Of a DNA stretch of 34,891 bases, positions 24,494 through 30,959 are shown in pieces (the stretch's first letter is position 1; the number at the start of each line of letters is the position of its first letter). This DNA is from JAHHTP01 sp964587555 (GTDB lineage: Bacteria; Bacillota; Clostridia; Oscillospirales; Ruminococcaceae): contig CAZPLR010000017.1 of the NCBI GenBank assembly GCA_964587555.1, forward strand, positions 1 to 34,891, read 5' to 3'. The position numbers and the translations under genes are program-made. The notes under the pieces were generated by a model. It made no database searches. It saw nothing but the letters and a program-made list of their open reading frames with translations, and had not been told where the DNA came from.

Positions 24494-24522
24494 ATTATAA
24501 CATGGAAATCCTAAAAATGCAA
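24494..24522 (-). promoter_or_regulatory. Promoter of the S24 repressor gene
   Basis: On the minus strand: TATAAT (24494-24499) with an extended TG, a 17-base spacer, and a weak TTGCAT (24517-24522). A perfect 10-bp palindrome ATAATATTAT (24489-24498) overlaps the -10. Confidence 0.6.
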
Positions 24523-24542
24523 TATTTTTTTGAAAAATTTAT

Positions 24543-24554
24543 CCCAGAAATGGG
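24543..24554 (+). promoter_or_regulatory. Candidate repressor operator 1
   Basis: Inverted repeat CCCA-GAAA-TGGG directly abutting the -35 box at 24555. It shares the pattern CCA-nAAA-TGGG with the repeat at 24592-24604. Confidence 0.55.
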
Positions 24555-24583
24555 TTGACAGACTGACTGCGCTGTGCTATAAT
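24555..24583 (+). promoter_or_regulatory. Full-consensus promoter of the operon divergent from the S24 repressor
   Basis: TTGACA (24555-24560), a 17-base spacer, TATAAT (24578-24583). It is bracketed by inverted repeats at 24543-24554 and 24592-24604, the layout of a promoter held off by a repressor. Confidence 0.9.
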
Positions 24584-24591
24584 AAGGTTGT

Positions 24592-24604
24592 TCCATAAAT
24601 GGGA
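24592..24604 (+). promoter_or_regulatory. Candidate repressor operator 2
   Basis: TCCA-TAAA-TGGGA, matching operator 1 in the CCA-nAAA-TGGG core. It lies about 10 bases after the -10 box, just downstream of the start site. A weaker third copy, TCAATTTTTGGGA, is at 24624-24636. Confidence 0.55.
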
Positions 24605-24687
24605 CGGATTTTCCGGATAAAATTCAATTTTTGGGATAAAGCAACGCTGGAATGAGAAGATATTCCAGCAGGAAGGAAGGATAAAAA

Positions 24688-24885
24688 ATGGGAGCAGTTA
24701 TATTTTTGATTGTATTTTTGTTTGCGGTGCCAGTGATCGGAGGGATCGTGGAATTTTTAGACGAGCGCGGGATCATCAAACCGTTTTCAGACTCGGAGGA
24801 GTTTGCGGAGGATGCCGGTGAAAGCGCGGTCGCGTTTACGTTAGTAGACCGCAAAAGTGAGAGCAAGAACTGCGTCAATCAGTAA
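24688..24885 (+). CDS. Small single-span membrane protein, probable S24-repressor target
   Basis: A 65-residue protein. Residues 3-22 (AVIFLIVFLFAVPVIGGIVE) form one membrane helix; the rest is a charged, acidic tail (SEEFAEDAGESA) ending in a Lys/Ser-rich stretch with one Cys. AAGGAAGGA precedes the ATG. It is the first gene after a full-consensus promoter with candidate operators. In Bacillus the divergent neighbour of lexA is yneA, a small membrane-anchored division inhibitor; the position is similar, but this protein has no LysM domain and I see no sequence kinship, so the analogy is only contextual. Function unknown. Confidence 0.7.
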   Translation: MGAVIFLIVFLFAVPVIGGIVEFLDERGIIKPFSDSEEFAEDAGESAVAFTLVDRKSESKNCVNQ

Positions 24886-24928
24886 GAACGTTTTATCAGA
24901 TTGTAAATTTAAAGGAGGAGCGGCAGCT

Positions 24929-25276
24929 ATGTTTATGTCGGAATATGAGATCGTAACAAGTTATCGTCAAGCAAAATCAAAATCGCAGCAGATCACCATA
25001 TTAGCCCAAATGAATCTTTGTGAGCGCAGTGACATCATCGAGCTGCTGCGCCTTAACGGGGAGCATTACACGCATACAGGCTCCTGTCAGCGCTGGACAG
25101 AGGCGGAATGCCTGCGGCTGGAGCAGATGATCGAGAGTAATATGAGCATCCGGGAGATTGCGAGCGTTTACGGCTTTAAGCCCGCGGTCATGTCCTCAAC
25201 CGTGACCTATCTGCGCGCGCAGGGAAGGCTAAGGCGCAGGACGCAGCCGCGCGGCAGATGCGTGTTAAGCGCGTAA
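24929..25276 (+). CDS. Helix-turn-helix protein of unknown function
   Basis: A 115-residue protein, probably DNA-binding. The N-terminal part (YEIVTSYRQAKSKSQQITIL) contains a predicted helix; the C-terminal part WTEAECLRLEQMIESNMSIR followed by EIASVYGFKPAVMSSTVTYL reads as a helix-turn-helix, ending in a basic Arg-rich tail with GRLRRRTQPRGR. AAAGGAGG precedes ATG 24929; upstream extension of the frame lacks a site. It lies 43 bases after the small membrane protein with no terminator between, so both are likely one operon. I do not recognise a named family. Confidence 0.7.
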   Translation: MFMSEYEIVTSYRQAKSKSQQITILAQMNLCERSDIIELLRLNGEHYTHTGSCQRWTEAECLRLEQMIESNMSIREIASVYGFKPAVMSSTVTYLRAQGRLRRRTQPRGRCVLSA

Positions 25277-25296
25277 GGCGCAATCCGGGCAAGCAT

Positions 25297-25325
25297 TTGT
25301 AACTTCTCGCCGCCTGTGGTATAAT
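25297..25325 (+). promoter_or_regulatory. Promoter of the HAD phosphatase gene
   Basis: TTGTAA (25297-25302), a 17-base spacer, TATAAT (25320-25325), about 65 bases before the ATG at 25392. Confidence 0.7.
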
Positions 25326-25391
25326 AGAAATACCGGGCGTTTGCAGATAGGAAACACCGGCATAGAATAAGGAAAAGGGCAAGGGCGAGAT

Positions 25392-26051
25392 ATGGCTAAG
25401 ATAGATACGGTCATTTTCGATTTAGACGGGACACTGCTGGACACGCTGGACGACTTGACCGACAGCGTCAATGCAGCGTTGGCAGCGAACGGACTGTCAA
25501 CCCGCACAAAGGAGGAGGTTTGCGCGTTTGTCGGCACCGGCATCAAAAAGCTGATGCAGCTTGCGGTGGAGGGCGGAGAGCAAAACCCGGTTTGGGGGAG
25601 CTGCTTTGCGGACTTCAAAGCGCATTATGCAGCGCACTGCGCCGAAAAGACAAAACCTTATCCGGGCATTTTAACGCTGCTTACGCAGCTGCGGGAGCGC
25701 GGATACCGGCTCGGCGTGGTATCGAACAAATTTGACTTGGCGGTCAAACGTCTGAACGAGCGGTATTTTTCAGGGCTGATCCCGGTTGTGATCGGCGAAA
25801 AGGAGGATGTGCGCAAGAAACCGGCGCCGGACGCGGTGTTCGCGGCACTGGAGCAGCTTGGAAGCGAGAAGAAAAGCGCGGTTTATGTTGGGGATTCAGA
25901 CGTGGATATCCTGACGGCGCAGAATGCGGGCGTTCCGTGTATTTCGGTCTGCTGGGGCTTTCGGGACAAAGCGTTTTTAACTGCGCACGGCGCGAAAATT
26001 TTGGTCAATGACGCGGATGAACTGCTTTCCTGCTTAGACGGAATCGAATAA
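25392..26051 (+). CDS. HAD family hydrolase, phosphoglycolate phosphatase-like
   Basis: A 219-residue phosphatase of the haloacid dehalogenase superfamily. Motif I FDLDGTLLDT has the nucleophile Asp10 and acid/base Asp12; motif II is VSNK; motif III Lys lies in RKKPAPD; motif IV is GDSDVD. A helical cap (residues about 16-80) marks subfamily I, like Gph, PgmB or PpaX. The substrate cannot be fixed from sequence. It has its own promoter and a hairpin terminator. Confidence 0.88.
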   Translation: MAKIDTVIFDLDGTLLDTLDDLTDSVNAALAANGLSTRTKEEVCAFVGTGIKKLMQLAVEGGEQNPVWGSCFADFKAHYAAHCAEKTKPYPGILTLLTQLRERGYRLGVVSNKFDLAVKRLNERYFSGLIPVVIGEKEDVRKKPAPDAVFAALEQLGSEKKSAVYVGDSDVDILTAQNAGVPCISVCWGFRDKAFLTAHGAKILVNDADELLSCLDGIE

Positions 26052-26054
26052 CGC

Positions 26055-26102
26055 AACCCGCTGTCGGGTGTACGCGATATGGCGTAATACCGACAGCGGG
26101 TT
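26055..26102. terminator. Long hairpin between convergent genes
   Basis: A 13-bp perfect stem, AACCCGCTGTCGG (26055-26067) with CCGACAGCGGGTT (26090-26102); the 22-base loop contains a further TACGC/GCGTA match. The T tract is poor, so termination efficiency is uncertain. It separates the HAD gene from the convergent Smr gene. Confidence 0.65.
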
Positions 26103-26106
26103 ACTT

Positions 26107-26358
26107 TCAGTTCAGATAGAGGATAGTGATGCCCGGATTGACAAAGGAGATTGTTTTGGATTTAATCTTCGGATGCTTAAGCTGTCTGCGCACCATATTT
26201 AACAGCACCGTACCGGAGGAATAGCCGTGAATGATCGTGACTTCCTTCACAGCGGGATTGACCCGGCGCAGAAAATTTTCGATATAGCGTTTTGCCTGAT
26301 CGGAGGTCATATCGTGGATATCGATCTCAGCCTTTTGGGCGCTTAGATATCTTACCAT
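26107..26358 (-). CDS. Small Smr-domain protein
   Basis: An 83-residue protein that is almost only an Smr domain: EIDIHDMTSDQAKRYIENFL, then VTIIHGYSSGTVLLNMVRRQL. The IDLHG motif of the family appears as IDIHD and the HGxGxG motif as HGYSSG, so both are altered. Smr domains nick DNA or cleave RNA; in this short free-standing form the function is unknown, and the altered motif weakens a nuclease call. Its ATG overlaps the end of the upstream NlpC/P60 gene by seven bases, indicating coupled translation. Confidence 0.78.
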   Translation of the reverse strand: MVRYLSAQKAEIDIHDMTSDQAKRYIENFLRRVNPAVKEVTIIHGYSSGTVLLNMVRRQLKHPKIKSKTISFVNPGITILYLN

Positions 26359-27140
26359 ATGGAGCCTGCCCCCGTAATAGTTTGCAGCAAGCTTTCGTTA
26401 TAATCTGGATCAAACGGATGAAAGCTGTTGATGCAGACGCCGGAATGCCGCTGGTTAGCGTGGATATAGCGGCTTTCACCGATATACATTGCCACATGAC
26501 CCGGAAAGAAAATCAGGTCGCCGGGCTTTAGCTGTTCCTTGGCGATCGGTTTGAGCGGTTCGGTCAGCTTTGCGTCCCGCCAGATGATTATCTCGTGCTG
26601 GAGATATACCGCAGAGCAAAGCCCGGAGCAGTCGATACCGTAAGGGGTTTTACCGCCCCAGCGGTAAGGCACCTCAAGATATTTTAACGCGGTGGATACA
26701 AGGCTTGCGCGAATCTCTGCCTCATGATTTTTCCAATAATCCGAAAGCAGGCGTTTCTTAACCTGCCATTTGATGCAGTACCCCTCCCTGCCGTCCGGCA
26801 GGACAGCCTTCACGTAATTCCCTTCGCCTACGGCTGGATCGACATGCAGGAGACTTCCGCGCGGTAGTGTAATCAGCGGCATTTTATGGTAGGCAGGGAT
26901 TGGCATGACATCCAAAACTGCGGCGGTGACAAGATAATCGGCGTGGTAATCCTCCGGCGCGTCGACAAGCGTTTCCGGCTTTACGTATCCGGTATAACCG
27001 TAATAGGTCTTTACCTTATAGAAGCCGTTTTCCCGCTCAAGGAGCGCGGCGGTTTGTCCGCAGAGCATTTCGTCCGCGAGGTCTGATTGCAGGTCCGGCT
27101 CTTCATAAAGCGGCGCGATAGGCGTTATGACGGTTTTCAT
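26352..27140 (-). CDS. SH3-domain NlpC/P60 peptidase, YkfC-like
   Basis: A 262-residue cysteine peptidase. Two bacterial SH3-like domains occupy residues about 1-125 (LLERENGFYKVKTYYGYTGY is the first), and the NlpC/P60 domain follows with Cys171 in YGIDCSGL, His215 in GHVAMYIG and His227-Ala-Asn in IHAN. The family cleaves gamma-D-Glu to diamino acid bonds in peptidoglycan stem peptides. There is no signal peptide, so it probably works in the cytoplasm on imported muropeptides, as YkfC-type enzymes do. The neighbours nagA and alr support a recycling role (inference). It is coupled to the downstream Smr gene. Confidence 0.88.
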   Translation of the reverse strand: MKTVITPIAPLYEEPDLQSDLADEMLCGQTAALLERENGFYKVKTYYGYTGYVKPETLVDAPEDYHADYLVTAAVLDVMPIPAYHKMPLITLPRGSLLHVDPAVGEGNYVKAVLPDGREGYCIKWQVKKRLLSDYWKNHEAEIRASLVSTALKYLEVPYRWGGKTPYGIDCSGLCSAVYLQHEIIIWRDAKLTEPLKPIAKEQLKPGDLIFFPGHVAMYIGESRYIHANQRHSGVCINSFHPFDPDYNESLLQTITGAGSIW

Positions 27141-27180
27141 AGCATTTCCTTTCTATCTGACTAAAACACGCTGTTATTAG

Positions 27181-27215
27181 AAAGCAGTCTGCCGCATTTT
27201 TCAGCAGACTGCTTT
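27181..27215 (-). terminator. Hairpin terminator between nagA and the NlpC/P60 gene
   Basis: A 12-bp perfect stem, AAAGCAGTCTGC (27181-27192) with GCAGACTGCTTT (27204-27215), 11-base loop. On the minus strand only a short T run follows, so it may stop nagA transcripts only partly, leaving the downstream gene under reduced read-through. Confidence 0.65.
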
Positions 27216-27245
27216 GATTTTACAGCGTAAGGGTGCGCAAACGGA

Positions 27246-28382
27246 TCAGCAGAAGGTCCTGACCGCACCCTTCATGATGATAGTTTCCAGATTGAAATCC
27301 TTGTCGAGCAGCAGGATGTCGGCGTCGTTGCCGACGTCGATCTTGCCGATCTTATCCTGTAAGCCGATCTCGGTAGCAGGCGTCAGGGTAGCCGCCTTGA
27401 TTGCGGTGGTCATTGGGATGCCGAAGGAGATCGCCTGCTTTAAGCAGTCCATCAGGCTGGAAGCAGAGCCTGCGATGGTTCCGTTCTCTAAGGTAGCCTT
27501 CCTATCCTTCACATATACCTTCTGACCGCCAAGCTGGTATTCGCCGTTCGGCATACCGGTAGCTTCCATCGAGTCGGATATCAGGTTGACGCGGCCTTCC
27601 ATCAGCTTGAAAGCGACGCGGATCACGGTCGGGGTGATGTGGATGCCGTCGGAGATGATTTCGGTAACGACATTGGTGTCCGCCGCCGCGCCGATAACGC
27701 CCGGCGCTCTATGGGTAAGACCGTTCATGGCATTGAAGAGGTGGGTGACGTGGGTAGCACCCGCGTGAATGGCTTCCATCGCGCAGTCATAGTCGCAGTC
27801 GGTGTGCGCGATCGAAACGACAACGCGATCCTTAACAGCGGAGATAAATTCCATCGAGCCCGGCATTTCCGGCGCGACAGTGACAACCTTGATCAGGTTG
27901 CCGCTGGCCTCGTTCATCTCGTCAAACAGCTCGACGCTCGGATTCTTGATGCAGTCGGCGCGCTGCGCGCCCTTTTTCTTTTCACTGCAGAACGGACCTT
28001 CCATATAGATGCCGACGACATCCGCGCCTGTCGGCTTCCCAGCTCTGGCGTACTCGCCGATGCAGGTCATTGCATTTTTCAGCTCGTCGACCGGAATGGT
28101 CATAGTCGTCGGACAGAAGGAGGTGATTCCGGCCTTGCCCTGTGTGTAGGAAAGGGTATCCATTACTTCCTTGGTGCCGGTGCAGGCGTCAACGCCGCCG
28201 CAGCCGTGGGTGTGGATATCCACCAAGCCCGGGATAACATACTTCCCCGCCGCGTCGATAACCTCGTCGTCCCCACAGCAGCAGGCTTTGCCGATCTTAG
28301 CAATTTTACCGTCCTTGACGACAACGTCCGCATCTACAAAGCGAAAGCTTTTATCAAGTACTTTACCATTTTTGATAATCAT
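27246..28382 (-). CDS. nagA: N-acetylglucosamine-6-phosphate deacetylase
   Basis: A 378-residue amidohydrolase that removes acetate from GlcNAc-6-phosphate, feeding amino-sugar and cell-wall recycling pathways. Metal motif HTHG has His57 and His59; the catalytic region includes YMEGPF (metal Glu), the conserved His blocks AHT, THLFNAM, and DSMEATG with the catalytic Asp. Length is normal. AGGAG precedes the ATG. Its own promoter is at 28477-28505. nagB is not in the window. Confidence 0.95.
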   Translation of the reverse strand: MIIKNGKVLDKSFRFVDADVVVKDGKIAKIGKACCCGDDEVIDAAGKYVIPGLVDIHTHGCGGVDACTGTKEVMDTLSYTQGKAGITSFCPTTMTIPVDELKNAMTCIGEYARAGKPTGADVVGIYMEGPFCSEKKKGAQRADCIKNPSVELFDEMNEASGNLIKVVTVAPEMPGSMEFISAVKDRVVVSIAHTDCDYDCAMEAIHAGATHVTHLFNAMNGLTHRAPGVIGAAADTNVVTEIISDGIHITPTVIRVAFKLMEGRVNLISDSMEATGMPNGEYQLGGQKVYVKDRKATLENGTIAGSASSLMDCLKQAISFGIPMTTAIKAATLTPATEIGLQDKIGKIDVGNDADILLLDKDFNLETIIMKGAVRTFC

Positions 28383-28438
28383 GTGTTTTCAACTCCTCAA
28401 ATTAAATTTCCTCAAAAAATGTTTGTTTGATTTTCTTG

Positions 28439-28460
28439 GACAGGGCATATCCGCCCTGTC
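28439..28460 (-). other. Hairpin in the nagA leader
   Basis: A perfect 8-bp stem, GACAGGGC (28439-28446) with GCCCTGTC (28453-28460), 6-base loop, between the nagA promoter and its start codon. No T tract follows on the minus strand, so it is more likely an mRNA leader structure or binding site than a terminator. Function unknown. Confidence 0.4.
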
Positions 28461-28476
28461 TTCCGAATACACTACT

Positions 28477-28505
28477 ATTGTACTACAAATTCAAAGGTTT
28501 TTCAA
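28477..28505 (-). promoter_or_regulatory. Promoter of nagA
   Basis: On the minus strand: TTGAAA (28500-28505), a 17-base spacer, TACAAT (28477-28482). It lies just beyond the alr stop. Confidence 0.7.
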
Positions 28506-28524
28506 CTGGGTAAAGGCGGTGTTT

Positions 28525-29763
28525 TTAAATTTCCTGTCCGAAATTGCATCTGGACTGCGCGCAGGTCATGGCGTCATTTTCTGCGGCGGAAATCCTTCCG
28601 TTCCACAGGTACACTCTTGCGACCCGACGGCTTGGATGGCAGAGGATCTCATACGGGATTGTGCCGCTCCATGCGGCGAGCTGTTCGGCTGAGATACGCT
28701 CCGTCCCGTCTGTCCCCATCAGCGTTACGGTATCGCCGCAGGAAACGTCCGGCAGACCGGTAACATCGAGCATCAGCTGATCCATGCAGATATTCCCTAG
28801 GATTGGACATTGCGAGCCGTGGACAAGACAATATCCTTTACCGGAGATGGCGCGCGGATATCCGTCGGCATAGCCGATGGGAACGGTTGCGACGGTGGAA
28901 ACGGGGCGCGTTGAGGTAAAGCGTCTTGCATAGCTGATCGAATGACCGGCCGGAACGGTTTTAATATGAGAGATTACTGCCTTCCAGGACATGACCGGTT
29001 TTAACGGAGCGCTGCGGATCGTTTCATCGCTTGGATAGACGCCATACAGGATGATGCCAGCGCGGGATGCTTCAAAATCGCCCGACAGCCGGCGCAGGAT
29101 CCCGGCGCTGTTTTGAATGTGTGCGATTGAAACGGCGACGCCGTTTTTTCGCAGCGTCCTGACTATCCTTGAGAAGCGGTCAAGCTGTGTTTGGGTATAG
29201 GCGTTGGATTCCGCGTCGCTCATGTCGGCGCTGGAAAGATGGGTAAAGACGCCCTCGGCGCACAAATGCGGCAGCGCAGCCGTTTGTATCAGTTTTTGCA
29301 TCAGCTGCGGATCATCGTAAAGAAACCCGATCCTGCCCATACCGGTATCCAGCTTAAGATGGACACGAAGCGTTTGACCCAGCGCGCCGGCTTCCTCCGA
29401 AAACGCCTTTGCCATCTCCAGGGAATAAATGGTCTGGAGAATACGGTACTGTAAAAGCAGATTTGTCTGCTGGGGCGGCGTGTAGCCGAGGATCAGAATT
29501 TCCCCGGTTATGCCGCCGAGCCTTAGCGTGATAGCTTCGTCAATGTTGGAAACGGCAAAAAAATGCACGCCGTTTTGCATCAGCGTTTTTGCGATCACGC
29601 AGTCGCCGTGCCCGTAGGCGTTGGCTTTTACAGTCGCAATGAGCTGCTGCTTCGGCGGCAGCAGGCGCAGTATCTGATTCGTATTCTCAACGAGCGCGTC
29701 CAGGTCGATCTCGGTCCAAGTGCGGCGGCAGCTATTTGGCAAATTCGAAGCGGTTGGGTTCAT
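28525..29763 (-). CDS. alr: Alanine racemase
   Basis: A 412-residue PLP enzyme that makes D-alanine for peptidoglycan. The PLP Lys46 is in VKANAYGHG; the N-terminal TIM-barrel contains HLKLDTGMGRIGF, and the C-terminal beta domain has the second catalytic Tyr in SYARRF, and ends in RVARVYLWNG. The start at 29763 is preferred over 29772 because AAAGGA then sits at good spacing. Length is somewhat over the usual 370-390, due to the N-terminal 15 residues and a C-terminal tail (about 20 residues). It may support both wall synthesis and, with its neighbours, recycling. Confidence 0.95.
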   Translation of the reverse strand: MNPTASNLPNSCRRTWTEIDLDALVENTNQILRLLPPKQQLIATVKANAYGHGDCVIAKTLMQNGVHFFAVSNIDEAITLRLGGITGEILILGYTPPQQTNLLLQYRILQTIYSLEMAKAFSEEAGALGQTLRVHLKLDTGMGRIGFLYDDPQLMQKLIQTAALPHLCAEGVFTHLSSADMSDAESNAYTQTQLDRFSRIVRTLRKNGVAVSIAHIQNSAGILRRLSGDFEASRAGIILYGVYPSDETIRSAPLKPVMSWKAVISHIKTVPAGHSISYARRFTSTRPVSTVATVPIGYADGYPRAISGKGYCLVHGSQCPILGNICMDQLMLDVTGLPDVSCGDTVTLMGTDGTERISAEQLAAWSGTIPYEILCHPSRRVARVYLWNGRISAAENDAMTCAQSRCNFGQEI

Positions 29764-29893
29764 AAACGGCATCCTTTCTGAAAATATTTTTCACTGGCTG
29801 TTGAAAGTTTATTTTTTCAGATGGTGAAAAGTGGAAATTCTTGGCGGGAAAGTGTTAAAAACCCAGTTTTAAGCGGAATTTGTTCGAAGGAGC

Positions 29894-29913
29894 AGACACT
29901 ACATCTAGTGTCT
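29894..29913. other. Perfect hairpin upstream of alr
   Basis: AGACACTA (29894-29901) and TAGTGTCT (29906-29913) with a 4-base loop. No T tract on either strand, so a protein-binding palindrome or leader structure is more likely than a terminator. Confidence 0.45.
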
Positions 29914-29922
29914 TTGAACCGA

Positions 29923-30003
29923 TTTAACAGAAATTTCAACAAGATATAGTGTGTTGAAGGTTGTCAAAAGCGATTTTAACAATTTTAACAGAGTTTTCAA
30001 CAA
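29923..30003. repeat. Imperfect 20-bp direct repeat in the alr promoter region
   Basis: Two copies, 29923-29942 and 29984-30003, match at 18 of 20 positions (TTTAACAGAAATTTCAACAA in the first). An inverted TGTTGAA lies between them and another at about 29799. The second copy overlaps the predicted alr promoter -35 box. Confidence 0.6.
29973..30000 (-). promoter_or_regulatory. Predicted promoter of alr
   Basis: On the minus strand: TTGAAA (29995-30000), a 16-base spacer, TAAAAT (29973-29978). It would give a long leader of about 200 bases before the alr start. Confidence 0.45.
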
Positions 30004-30041
30004 TCCCGAAAATGGCTGTGAAAAGCGGCGAAAAATGACGA

Positions 30042-30569
30042 TCAAAGGAAAACAGACGTCTTTTTACGACGAACGCGCAATTTTTTAAAAAAAGCGGAAA
30101 GCGCACCGGCGCATTCCTCTTTGCATACCTCGGCGCAGACGCCGGGGTGGTGATTGAACGGATAAGCGTTAAGATCGAGCAGCGAGCCGCAGCAGCCGGC
30201 CTTTTTATCCTTTGCGCCGTAGACGACGCGGTCAAGCCTTGCGTTGATGATCGCGCCCATGCACATTGGACATGGTTCTAGGGTGACGTAAAGGGTGCAG
30301 CCGTGCAGCCGCCAGCTATCCAAGGTATGACAGGCGGAGGCGATGGCTTCTAGCTCGGCATGGGCGAGCGCGTTTTTTTGCTTTTCGCGCCGGTTGCGTC
30401 CGACGCCGACGATGCGGTAGTCCTTGACGACGACGGCGCCGATAGGGACCTCGTCATCCTGCGCGGCAAAAGCGGCAAAGAGCAGCGCGTGCTGCATCCA
30501 GAAAATATCCCGTGCGCTCGGCAGCGGAAGCAAGGCGCACGGTACGGTTGGTTTTTGATTGTTTTTCAT
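30042..30569 (-). CDS. tadA: tRNA-specific adenosine deaminase
   Basis: A 175-residue zinc enzyme that deaminates wobble A34 of tRNA-Arg(ACG) to inosine. The active site is intact: HAE at residues 70-72 (zinc His70, proton-shuttle Glu72) and PCPMC at 99-103 (zinc Cys100 and Cys103). Family features EVPIGAVVV and VYGAKDKKAG are present. TAAGGAG precedes the ATG. The C-terminus is basic. Length is normal. It lies between the tRNA pair and alr. Confidence 0.93.
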   Translation of the reverse strand: MKNNQKPTVPCALLPLPSARDIFWMQHALLFAAFAAQDDEVPIGAVVVKDYRIVGVGRNRREKQKNALAHAELEAIASACHTLDSWRLHGCTLYVTLEPCPMCMGAIINARLDRVVYGAKDKKAGCCGSLLDLNAYPFNHHPGVCAEVCKEECAGALSAFFKKLRVRRKKTSVFL

Positions 30570-30656
30570 GCGGACTCCTTAGAGCGGAAAAGAAAAAGCA
30601 GATACGAAGCCTGCAGCCGCCGAAGAATTCTGATGGGGAGCAGGCGGGAGCAAGAC

Positions 30657-30711
30657 GTAAAAACGGTTTGCACGGAGGATGCGCGGGTCTGCGATATCGT
30701 GCGGTTTTTAC
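30657..30711. other. Interrupted inverted repeat upstream of tadA
   Basis: GTAAAAAC (30657-30664) and GCAC (30670-30673) pair with GTGC (30699-30702) and GTTTTTAC (30704-30711). It lies in the 160-base stretch between the tRNA terminator and tadA, where I see no gene. Confidence 0.4.
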
Positions 30712-30729
30712 AGAAAATGGGAAATGATG

Positions 30730-30768
30730 AAAAAAGCCGCTTTTGCTTGCAACAAAAGCGACTTTTTT
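30730..30768 (-). terminator. Terminator after the tRNA-Arg/tRNA-Val pair
   Basis: A stem of about 16 bp with one C-A mismatch, arms 30730-30745 and 30753-30768, flanked by A6 and T6, so it can act on both strands. It starts three bases after the encoded CCA of tRNA-Val. Confidence 0.8.
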
Positions 30769-30770
30769 GA

Positions 30771-30847
30771 TGGTGAGGATGAATGGACTTGAACCATCGA
30801 CCCCCTGCATGTCAAGCAGGTACTCTAACCAGCTGAGCTACACCCTC
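30771..30847 (-). tRNA. tRNA-Val (anticodon GAC), CCA encoded
   Basis: A 77-base cloverleaf on the minus strand: acceptor GAGGGTG/CATCCTC (one G-T pair), D-arm GCTCAGCTGGTTAGAGT, anticodon arm CCTGC-TTGACAT-GCAGG giving GAC, T-arm GATGG-TTCAAGT-CCATT, discriminator A, then CCA. Confidence 0.94.
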
Positions 30848-30856
30848 ATATAAAAA

Positions 30857-30933
30857 TGGCGTGCCAAAGAGGATTCGAACCTCCGGCCTGTCGCTTAGGA
30901 GGCGACCGCTCTATCCTGCTGAGCTATTGGCAC
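30857..30933 (-). tRNA. tRNA-Arg (anticodon CCT), CCA encoded
   Basis: A 77-base cloverleaf on the minus strand: perfect acceptor GTGCCAA/TTGGCAC, anticodon arm GTCGC-CTCCTAA-GCGAC giving CCT, T-arm GGAGG-TTCGAAT-CCTCT, discriminator G, then CCA. It is co-transcribed with tRNA-Val, nine bases downstream. Confidence 0.94.
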
Positions 30934-30959
30934 ATTATTCAAATCGTAAGGCAATTAGT

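Noticed and set aside
27639..28430. A 263-codon antisense frame over nagA
   Set aside because: It is a mirror of the nagA coding sequence; nagA has all its motifs, a ribosome site and a promoter.
28439..28460. The GACAGGGC hairpin as an alr terminator
   Set aside because: No T tract follows on the minus strand, and it lies downstream of the nagA promoter, so it belongs to the nagA leader.
29894..29913. The hairpin upstream of alr as a terminator for tadA
   Set aside because: There is no T run on the minus strand after the stem, and the loop region is followed by mixed sequence.
29764..30041. A replication origin, because of repeated TTTTCAACA-like elements near AT-rich DNA
   Set aside because: The elements differ from the DnaA box TTATCCACA at several positions, and no dnaA or dnaN is nearby; dnaB in the window is not evidence for an origin.
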